Shown here piece after piece: positions 1 through 6,352 of a stretch of 20,557 nucleotides of DNA (within the stretch, counting starts at the first letter, position 1; each line of letters begins with the position of its first letter). Below the pieces are notes generated by a model that saw only the letters and a program-made list of their open reading frames with translations, ran no database searches and was not told the DNA's origin. This DNA comes from Spirochaetales bacterium (GTDB lineage Bacteria; Spirochaetota; Spirochaetia; JABEVK01). The DNA is taken from positions 1 through 20,557 of the forward strand of contig JABEVL010000048.1 in the NCBI GenBank assembly GCA_013043995.1, read 5' to 3'. A program made the translations under genes and the position numbers.

Positions 1-329
1 CCCTCAGCTGTTTCGTCGCAGGCCTGGGCTTTGGTCTCGTCGGCACCCCCATCATCATCGCGGCCCAAGCCAGTGTGCCCTGGAACGAGAGGGGGGTCGT
101 CACCGGCGGCAATCAGTTCTTTAGAGCCGTCGGCAGTTCTGTAGGCGTGGCGGTCTTCGGCGCCTTGGCCAACGCTGTTTTTTCGGTTTCTCAAACTGCG
201 CTGCCCAACGTTCAATCCATCAAGACCGCTTCGGGTGTCGTTTTCTGGGCGACGGTCCTGACCACGCTTTTCACGGCGGGGGCGGCCTGGGCGATGCCCC
301 GTCATTCCACCCCGAAAAATCAGGGTTGA
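1..329 (+). CDS. MFS drug transporter, DHA2/EmrB-like, C-terminal fragment
   Basis: Only the last ~108 residues are in the window; the frame is open from base 3 and ends at the TGA at 327-329. The fragment has a glycine-rich helix (GLGFGLVGTPIIIAAQ), then a loop NERGVVTGGNQFFRAVGSSVGVAVFGAL, then a final hydrophobic helix (VVFWATVLTTLFTAGAAWAM) and a short polar tail. The order 'Q...VP...RG..TG...F.R..G.S.G.A..G' is typical of the last transmembrane segments of 14-helix DHA2 proton antiporters such as EmrB/QacA. These are inner-membrane drug exporters. The substrate cannot be told from this piece. It is followed by about 100 bases and then the SDR gene on the same strand. Confidence 0.8.
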   Translation, partial: LSCFVAGLGFGLVGTPIIIAAQASVPWNERGVVTGGNQFFRAVGSSVGVAVFGALANAVFSVSQTALPNVQSIKTASGVVFWATVLTTLFTAGAAWAMPRHSTPKNQG

Positions 330-356
330 TCTTCCCGGATCTCTTAGGCCTACTTC

Positions 357-418
357 AGCTTGCTATCTCTGACCAAAGCTTGCTATCTCTGACCAAAAGA
401 CTAAACTTTAATCAGAGA
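357..418 (+). repeat. Perfect 20-base tandem duplication with inverted half, upstream of the SDR gene
   Basis: The 20-mer AGCTTGCTATCTCTGACCAA occurs twice head to tail without mismatch at 357-376 and 377-396. Its TCTCTGA (386-392) is repeated in inverted form as TCAGAGA at 412-418, just before the ribosome binding site GAGGAGG. The location between the MFS stop and the SDR start suggests operator sites, or a recent slippage duplication of one. No convincing -35/-10 pair could be placed here. Confidence 0.6.
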
Positions 419-435
419 GAACGAGGAGGTGCGTC

Positions 436-1161
436 ATGAACGTCCCAAGGAGCGCTTTCGTCGCCGGGGGAACCGGAAGTATCGGCGAAGGCATCGTCAA
501 GTTTCTTTTGCAAGCTGGCTACCAGGTGTTCGTCCCGGTCAGGGCCACCGATAAATCCAGCCGCCTTCAAGAGTTTGTGCGGGGAGTCGGTCCAGGGGTG
601 CTTGAACTTGTTTCAGGAGACTTGGCTGACCCCGCTTCGGTTTCGGCCTGCCGTTCCGAGGTTCAGAAAAAGGCGCCGAAGCTGGACCTGGTGGTCGTTT
701 CGGTCGGCAGCTCCCTGTACGGCCACAGTTTACACCAAACGGCCATGGCCGACTGGAACCGCCTCATCGTCGAAAACCTCGCCACCCACTTTTTGATGAT
801 CCGGGAGTTTTTGAACGTTTTGTACGAGCAGAATCACGGGACCTTTGTGACCCTAACCGGCCCCGAAGCCGATTTTGTTCAAGCTGAAACAGGTCTCGTC
901 TCGGTCGTTGCGGCAGCTCAAAAGATGATGGCGCGGGTGGCAGCCCAAGAGGCTTCAGGAAGCGGCGTGCGCGTCTACTCCGTCACCTCAAAAAATCCTG
1001 TGGCCACCCGTCAGCGGGGGGAACAGAATGAACCCGACTGGCTCAGTGCCTCTGACCTGGGCCGCTACGTTTGGGCCCTGGCCGAAAACAGGGTCAAGCA
1101 CCCCGAAAGGGCGCTGCACGAACTTCACACCCTGAAAGACCTGGAAAAAGAGCTCGTTTAG
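436..1161 (+). CDS. SDR-family (short-chain dehydrogenase-like) protein lacking the catalytic Tyr
   Basis: A 241-residue Rossmann-fold protein with a strong ribosome binding site (GAGGAGG, 8 bases before ATG). The nucleotide-binding glycine motif is AGGTGSIGEG (residues 10-19), followed by VRA and then GDLADP (61-66), the usual acidic position after beta-3. The NNAG motif is replaced by VSVG (88-91); the structural Asn of helix 4 is kept (N114 in VENLATHF). Where classical SDRs have YxxxK, this protein has AAAQK (A159 to K163): the Lys remains and the Tyr is gone, and the usual Ser position also does not match. It therefore probably binds NAD(P) but is unlikely to be a standard oxidoreductase; a regulatory or redox-sensing role is possible. 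No operon partner is obvious, although the MFS gene is just upstream. Confidence 0.75.
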   Translation: MNVPRSAFVAGGTGSIGEGIVKFLLQAGYQVFVPVRATDKSSRLQEFVRGVGPGVLELVSGDLADPASVSACRSEVQKKAPKLDLVVVSVGSSLYGHSLHQTAMADWNRLIVENLATHFLMIREFLNVLYEQNHGTFVTLTGPEADFVQAETGLVSVVAAAQKMMARVAAQEASGSGVRVYSVTSKNPVATRQRGEQNEPDWLSASDLGRYVWALAENRVKHPERALHELHTLKDLEKELV

Positions 1162-1271
1162 ATCTTTTTCTACGGGAGGGCGGGCGCAAAAAGCTCATAG
1201 AACCTCAACCCCGTTGTAACACTTGGGCGCTTCGATTGTGTCGAATTCAGCGCGCTCAAGGAGAAAAAACG

Positions 1272-2738
1272 ATGCGTACAACATTCAGGGGCCTCAAAAA
1301 GGCTCTTTCTGCTTTGATGCTACTTTCGGCATCCCTGGTTCTTGCCGCTCCCGTTGCGGCACAGTCCAGTATTCCCCAAAGTCTCATTGACCTTCAGGAC
1401 GCCTTCCGCAACGTTGCCAAAAGGGTTCTGCCCAGCGTTGTCGAAGTGCTCAGCACGTCCGTGATTCATCAGACGGCCCCTCAGTTTCCCAACTTTCCCG
1501 GGTTTCCCAACTTCCCCAATACCCCGGAATTCCGCTATTTCTTTGGACCCAACTTCCAGCAGCAAGGCCCCCAGCCCAAAACAACCGAAAAAGTTGAAGG
1601 CCTGGGCAGTGGTATCATGATCCGGGAAAACGGCTCGACGGTGTACGTGCTGACCAACAACCACGTCGTCCACGGGGCCCAGACGATCCAGATCACCCTG
1701 AACAACGGCCGCAAGTTTGAGGGCAAGATCGTGGGAACGGATCCCCGGCGCGACCTGGCGCTGGTTTCCTTTGACGCCAAGTCCGAAGCCTCGAAAATCG
1801 TCCTAGCCCAACTGGGGAATTCCAACGACGTCCAGGTGGGTGACTGGGTGCTCGCGATCGGCAACCCGCTCGGCTTGGACTTCACGGTGACCCACGGCAT
1901 CGTGAGTGCCCTGGGACGGCACGGCGGACCCAACAAAGACAGCATGGATACCTACATCCAGACCGACGCCCCCATCAACCGCGGCAATTCGGGCGGGGCC
2001 CTGGTCAACCTTGAAGGGCAAGTCATCGGCATCAACACCTGGATCGCCACCCCCAACGGCGCCAGCGTCGGCCTGGGCTTTGCCATCCCCATCAACGAAG
2101 CCAAGGTACCCATCGACGAGTTCATCGCCCACGGCAAGGTGACCTATGGCTGGCTCGGTGCCCTGGTCAGCAACCTGGGTGAAACAGCGGCTCGCGAGCT
2201 GGGTCTGGCCAACAACAAAGGTTCGTTCATCCCCAGCATCTTTGAAGGATCGCCGGCGCAAAAAGCAGGGATCCTGCCGGGCGACTTTGTCACAAGCATC
2301 AACGGCGCTGCCATTAAGAACACCGACGATCTGGTCCAAACCATCGGAGACCTTCCCGTCGGCCAGCAAGCGACCTTTAAACTTTGGCGCGACGGGAAAG
2401 AGCTCACCAAGACTGTCACCATCGAGGCCCGTGCCAAAGAAAGCCTGGTGGATAAAATGCGCCTGTGGCCGGGACTCGACGTGGTCAACATCGACGACAC
2501 GGTTCGTTCCCAGCTCGACTTAAAGAAATCCGTGCAAGGGGTGGTCGTGGCCCAGGTGGAACCAAACTCGACCGCCGACGTTGCGGGCCTCAAGGCGGAC
2601 GACGTCATCGACAAGGTCAACGGTCACCTTGTGCACAACCTGGGCGAGTTCTACAGATGGTTCAACTCCAACCCCAACGAGGTGAACTTGAGTTTTGTCA
2701 GGCAGGGAGTCCACTTAAGCATCGGGATGTCACCCTAG
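1272..2738 (+). CDS. degP: HtrA/DegP-family periplasmic serine protease with two PDZ domains
   Basis: The start chosen is the ATG at 1272, preceded by AAGGAG, giving 488 residues; an upstream in-frame extension overlaps the SDR gene and has no signal peptide. Residues 1-30 form a signal peptide (basic KK, hydrophobic core, cleavage near APVAAQ). The trypsin-like domain has the full triad: H131 (TNNHVV), D161 (RRDLALV) and S240 (NRGNSGGAL). PDZ1 spans about 295-385 (GSPAQKAGILPGD) and PDZ2 about 400-485 (NSTADVAGLKADDV). The segment before the protease domain, residues 71-95, is rich in FPNF repeats, in the position of the regulatory LA loop. The family degrades or refolds damaged envelope proteins. 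Length and domain order are those of DegP/DegQ. It has its own ribosome binding site 110 bases after the SDR stop; no clear promoter was seen. The symbol is by family resemblance; DegQ or MucD naming is equally possible. Confidence 0.93.
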   Translation: MRTTFRGLKKALSALMLLSASLVLAAPVAAQSSIPQSLIDLQDAFRNVAKRVLPSVVEVLSTSVIHQTAPQFPNFPGFPNFPNTPEFRYFFGPNFQQQGPQPKTTEKVEGLGSGIMIRENGSTVYVLTNNHVVHGAQTIQITLNNGRKFEGKIVGTDPRRDLALVSFDAKSEASKIVLAQLGNSNDVQVGDWVLAIGNPLGLDFTVTHGIVSALGRHGGPNKDSMDTYIQTDAPINRGNSGGALVNLEGQVIGINTWIATPNGASVGLGFAIPINEAKVPIDEFIAHGKVTYGWLGALVSNLGETAARELGLANNKGSFIPSIFEGSPAQKAGILPGDFVTSINGAAIKNTDDLVQTIGDLPVGQQATFKLWRDGKELTKTVTIEARAKESLVDKMRLWPGLDVVNIDDTVRSQLDLKKSVQGVVVAQVEPNSTADVAGLKADDVIDKVNGHLVHNLGEFYRWFNSNPNEVNLSFVRQGVHLSIGMSP

Positions 2739-2890
2739 TTGAAGGACCACGGGAGCTCCAGGCAAGGGCCGAAGCTCCCGTCCGCCGGACTTGCAGTTCC
2801 TCCGGCGCCCCGAGGAGGGTTCCTTCGAACCGCCCTGCCCGTTCATTTTTGATTGCCTTGATGGGAGCTGAGCTTTGTTTTTCGAAAGAG

Positions 2891-2930
2891 CGGTTACCCT
2901 GGTACCGTCTTGCGGTTCCAGGGTAAGCCG
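2891..2930. terminator. Strong hairpin between convergent htrA and phosphorylase genes
   Basis: TTACCCTGG (2894-2902) pairs with CCAGGGTAA (2918-2926), extended outward by CGG/CCG with one bulged G (2927) and inward by ACCG/CGGT around a 5-base loop. The total is about 16 base pairs. It lies 150 bases after the htrA stop and 30 bases after the phosphorylase stop, so it could serve both strands. Neither side carries a clean T-run, so it is only terminator-like. A weaker stem, GGGAGCT (2751-2757) with AGCTCCC (2773-2779), lies directly after the htrA stop. Confidence 0.5.
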
Positions 2931-2960
2931 CACCCTCCCCGCAGGCCCGCCGAGCCCGCC

Positions 2961-5900
2961 CTATCCTTTATTCCAAACGATTTGAACCTTTTTGATTTTG
3001 CCGTCTTCCAGCATCGCCGCTTCGTCCGAAGTCAATTTCAAGGATTCATCGCGTCGTACACCCTGGAGGGTTTCGACCTCGATCGAGTTTTTTGTTCCCG
3101 TCGCAAGAACAAAGGGAACCCGGCGGTAGAAAAAGGACAGCGGCTCACCCGTTTCATTTTGATCGAGCAAGATCGGGTGAACAAAAAGTTCTCCGTTTTT
3201 CCACCTTAAACCGAGCTCACCCCAGCGTGTCAGGATTTCTTCTTTGACCTGCCCCGTCATGCCGGGTTGCTGGGCGCCTCTCCCCGACGGGGTATGCGAA
3301 TAGGGGTCAAACGGAAAAGCTCCATAACCTTGGGGAGTTTTATGATAACCAAGACCTTGGCGTATTTCTTCATAAGCTTTGATCCAGGGTTTGACCTCCA
3401 GCGATTTGTCGAGGGCATTCCACAGGTTCTCCTGAACCGCCAGAAGCAGCTTAGAAACCATGTGCCAGTAGACACATCCCAGACCTTCGTAAGCGAACAT
3501 CGTGGCAGAACGGCCCGTAAACTCTCTGTGATGAAATACAATTTCATAACGTTCCGCGAGCTTTTGCCCCTCAGAGCTCACCAAAGCCTTCCATTCAGGA
3601 TCCGCAGAAAGACGTTTGAGAAGGACTTCGAGGTCGCTTCGATTCGAAAGATTGGCCCCGAACCTCAGCGTCCCGTCAGGATCGGCCTGAACCAACTCGG
3701 TCAAATTTTCCTTTTGGGCTTTCTGGATGATTTTCAGTTGTGAAGTCGTTTCATCAATGATATTTTTTTCAAGGAAACCTGGTAAGTGACGATCCGGGTA
3801 CAAGAGATAAGTGTTTCTTTGGGGATCATACAGGTCACTGGATTTCAACGCTTTCAGCAGATCGAGGCCCGTGCTGGAATCCAGATATCCGCTCGACAAA
3901 ATTGCGACCTGGCCTTCCAACATCGGATACAAATAGGAAACGTCGATGGATTGTTTCCCCAACACGACCAGGTTGTACGAGTTCCATAAGCCATCTTTTC
4001 GGCGCTGATTTTTAAGGGTATCAGCCGCTACCTCCAGAACTTTTGAGAGGTAGGTTTTCAGGGTGTCTTTTGAACAAGACTGGCGTTCCCCGACACCATC
4101 CGAATACAAGGCCTGGCGCCAGCTTTCCGCCAGCAATCCCATGCGTTGAACAAAAGCGTACCTTTTTTGAGCATCCAAAGAGACTTCAGGTTGCCAATCC
4201 AGCAGCAGCTGGATTTGTTTTTCCATATACTGACGAGTTTCAACCCGCAGGCTGAAATCCGACAGGGAGTCGACAAAAGACAAGATGAATTTTACAAACC
4301 TGTGCAAGTACGACAAACTTACGACCGAGGTTCCAAAACCCACCAAAGCGTTATTGGCATCATTCCATTCAGGACGCTGGGTGTTGAGCCAGATTCCCAC
4401 ACCCGGAATCAAATTTCCAACCTTAACCAGGAGGAGGGTTAAGATCTTTTCGGCAAAGGACTGCAAAGCGGGGTTCCCGTCACGGCCCGGAACAAGACGG
4501 CCATCGGATCCAATCTGGGCGACCCTGTGCTCAATTTTGGAATTTAATTCGGCATCAAAACTGACCGTGTCGCGAGGATTGCCATAAGTTGTCTCAAAGT
4601 TCGCTAAGCGGTAGGGAACATTTGCCGTTGCGAAAATGGGTTTGTCCCAAAAGCTTTCCAGCAAGCCCGGCCTTATTGACTTCGACATCTCCAGGAATTT
4701 GAGCAGGTAGATGAGCTGGTGGTCGCCCCAGTAACCGATATTGCTCCAGGGATTTTCGGGTTCAGGAACTTCCCAGTCCAAACCATTTCTACCTATCCGG
4801 TAGGGGTTGTAACCGTCCACCGTAATTGCCGAAAGAAATTTCGTAATAAAACTATCCAAATACTCGGGCCAGCTCCACGCCAAGGCTTCCCAGTTTTGAA
4901 AAATATCCCGCCAATTCCCCTGGTAGTTCAGGACCCGCTTTCCATTCTCGTCGACAACCTTGATCGAAAATTTGTTCCAAGGCCTGCTGGGATCCCCGTG
5001 CCGGCGGCTAAAGCTCAGGGGCAAGTACTCCCGGAACAAACGCTCAAGCTGAGGATCCTGGGCCGACAGAACAAAACTTTCAACCTGCTTGCGCGGCAGT
5101 TCGGTCCCAAGCTTTTTCAAACTCCCTTCATGGGCATGAAAAATTTGCTTGTTCCAGGTTTTGATAAAATCAAGAAAATCAGCAACATCGATCAAAGTAC
5201 CCGAGGAAAAAACACCGCCCCGTTGAATATTGAATAAAACATTGGCCTGGTGGTGGGCAACGGCCATCAGGTCTTTCCCCTTCTGCAGATAGTCAGCATT
5301 GGACAACAAATTCATCAGACCAAGACGATTTTCTTTCACCGACTGTTGAACTTGCTTGGAATTGTATTCGCCCGATAAGATTTTGGCTTTGAGCTTGGCA
5401 ACCTGTGATTGAGAATGTGGGCCGTCAACAACCTGAATCCATTCAGAATCTTTTTTCTTGTTCAAGTTTCGGTATTCCAGGAAACACCCGACCTTACCCC
5501 GGGACAGCAAGTCTCCCTGAAAACCCTGGCCTTCCACAAATTTTCTCAGGACATCGCTCGAGAGCGACACGTGTTCGGCAGGATCACCGGCACTCCAAAC
5601 CGTGAGCGCTTGCAAGGATTCTTTGGGTTCGGCCCGATCCCAAATCTGCGCATATAGGGTGTAAACCCCCAAACGGCCGCCGGCGTGGATCTCGTTCCAT
5701 TTGTAGGCATCCGCTAATACAGAAAACTGATTCTGCAGCTGGTTCGTCACGCCCGGCGGCAACAGGCCCAACAACCCATCGACAATTTCAACCTCAACGC
5801 AATTTTCGCCTTGATGAAAGTGAACATCCCGAACAAGCCCTAATTTGGAAAACGACCAAGAGTATGAAAAGACAGACTTTGTGACGGGATCAGTTTCGTG

Positions 5901-6257
5901 AAAAGTGACCTTCGATCCGAGGGAATCTTTAGAAACAGACCGAAACGGAGGTTCTGCTTGAAGTCGGGCAGCAAAAGGCTCCCAAAGCCTGAAACCGCCG
6001 TCTTTCATTTTGATCCGGATCCAGGTTCTTGGGCCGACGGATTCCCAGCGGCTGTGAATTTTATCGACGGTTTCGTAGGGAAAAAAAGAACCCTCAGAGT
6101 CGCGGCGCCCTGCGGCCAAAGATCCGTTGGATGAAATAAATGCCCAAAGGTCACCGTCACCCGCCATTGTCATAAAAAATGGCTCGATATTCTCTGTCCC
6201 TTCGATCTGGTAAGTCAGATCTTCAGGGTCCACAAACTTACCCGTAACATTGCGCAT
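2961..6257 (-). CDS. Large inverting glycoside phosphorylase, GH94/GH149/GH161-like
   Basis: 1098 residues with no signal peptide, hence cytoplasmic. An N-terminal beta-sandwich region (about 1-300) is followed by an (alpha/alpha)6-barrel. Recognisable blocks are NYQGNWRDIFQNWEAL (444-459), a GYNPYRIGRNGLDWEVPEPE block (482-501), GYWGDHQLIYLLKFLE (508-523), PEWNDANNALVG (629-640), and near the end DPYSHTPSGRGAQQPGMTGQ. The WND Asp (D633) matches the general acid of GH94 phosphorylases (ADWND). The family cleaves beta-glucosides or beta-glucans with phosphate to give glucose-1-phosphate. A length near 1100 is long for cellobiose phosphorylase (about 800) and closer to the beta-1,3-glucan phosphorylases of GH149/GH161; that subfamily choice is inference. 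The ATG at 6257 follows AAAGGGG with 6-base spacing. It is the last gene of the carbohydrate block. Confidence 0.8.
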   Translation of the reverse strand: MRNVTGKFVDPEDLTYQIEGTENIEPFFMTMAGDGDLWAFISSNGSLAAGRRDSEGSFFPYETVDKIHSRWESVGPRTWIRIKMKDGGFRLWEPFAARLQAEPPFRSVSKDSLGSKVTFHETDPVTKSVFSYSWSFSKLGLVRDVHFHQGENCVEVEIVDGLLGLLPPGVTNQLQNQFSVLADAYKWNEIHAGGRLGVYTLYAQIWDRAEPKESLQALTVWSAGDPAEHVSLSSDVLRKFVEGQGFQGDLLSRGKVGCFLEYRNLNKKKDSEWIQVVDGPHSQSQVAKLKAKILSGEYNSKQVQQSVKENRLGLMNLLSNADYLQKGKDLMAVAHHQANVLFNIQRGGVFSSGTLIDVADFLDFIKTWNKQIFHAHEGSLKKLGTELPRKQVESFVLSAQDPQLERLFREYLPLSFSRRHGDPSRPWNKFSIKVVDENGKRVLNYQGNWRDIFQNWEALAWSWPEYLDSFITKFLSAITVDGYNPYRIGRNGLDWEVPEPENPWSNIGYWGDHQLIYLLKFLEMSKSIRPGLLESFWDKPIFATANVPYRLANFETTYGNPRDTVSFDAELNSKIEHRVAQIGSDGRLVPGRDGNPALQSFAEKILTLLLVKVGNLIPGVGIWLNTQRPEWNDANNALVGFGTSVVSLSYLHRFVKFILSFVDSLSDFSLRVETRQYMEKQIQLLLDWQPEVSLDAQKRYAFVQRMGLLAESWRQALYSDGVGERQSCSKDTLKTYLSKVLEVAADTLKNQRRKDGLWNSYNLVVLGKQSIDVSYLYPMLEGQVAILSSGYLDSSTGLDLLKALKSSDLYDPQRNTYLLYPDRHLPGFLEKNIIDETTSQLKIIQKAQKENLTELVQADPDGTLRFGANLSNRSDLEVLLKRLSADPEWKALVSSEGQKLAERYEIVFHHREFTGRSATMFAYEGLGCVYWHMVSKLLLAVQENLWNALDKSLEVKPWIKAYEEIRQGLGYHKTPQGYGAFPFDPYSHTPSGRGAQQPGMTGQVKEEILTRWGELGLRWKNGELFVHPILLDQNETGEPLSFFYRRVPFVLATGTKNSIEVETLQGVRRDESLKLTSDEAAMLEDGKIKKVQIVWNKG

Positions 6258-6262
6258 ATATT

Positions 6263-6292
6263 GCCCCTTTGCTCACTTTGAAAACAAAGGGC
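6263..6292 (-). promoter_or_regulatory. Possible ribosome-site-sequestering hairpin before the phosphorylase gene
   Basis: In the mRNA (minus strand), CCCUUUG can pair with CAAAGGG, which is the Shine-Dalgarno sequence of the phosphorylase gene (7 base pairs, 13-base loop). The same CUUUG can instead pair with a nearer CAAAG around a UUUU loop, leaving the ribosome site free. The two pairings exclude each other. This is visible in the sequence; any switching function is inferred. Confidence 0.4.
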
Positions 6293-6300
6293 CGTAAAAC

Positions 6301-6341
6301 AGGTTTAGACGGCCAGCCCGAAGGCCAAGCCGTCTAAACCT
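6301..6341 (-). terminator. Intercistronic hairpin with 13-bp stem and UUCG loop
   Basis: AGGTTTAGACGGC (6301-6313) is perfectly inverted at 6329-6341. On the minus strand an inner GCC-UUCG-GGC forms a stable tetraloop, and the stem is followed by GTTTTA. It begins 12 bases after the stop of the Fn3 lipoprotein and ends about 44 bases before the phosphorylase start. It could be a partial terminator or an mRNA-stabilising element that sets the ratio between the two genes. Confidence 0.7.
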
Positions 6342-6352
6342 AGATTGTAGAT

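Noticed and set aside
1071..1271. N-terminal extension of the HtrA frame
   Set aside because: It overlaps the SDR coding region; the ATG at 1272 has a ribosome site and opens a proper signal peptide.
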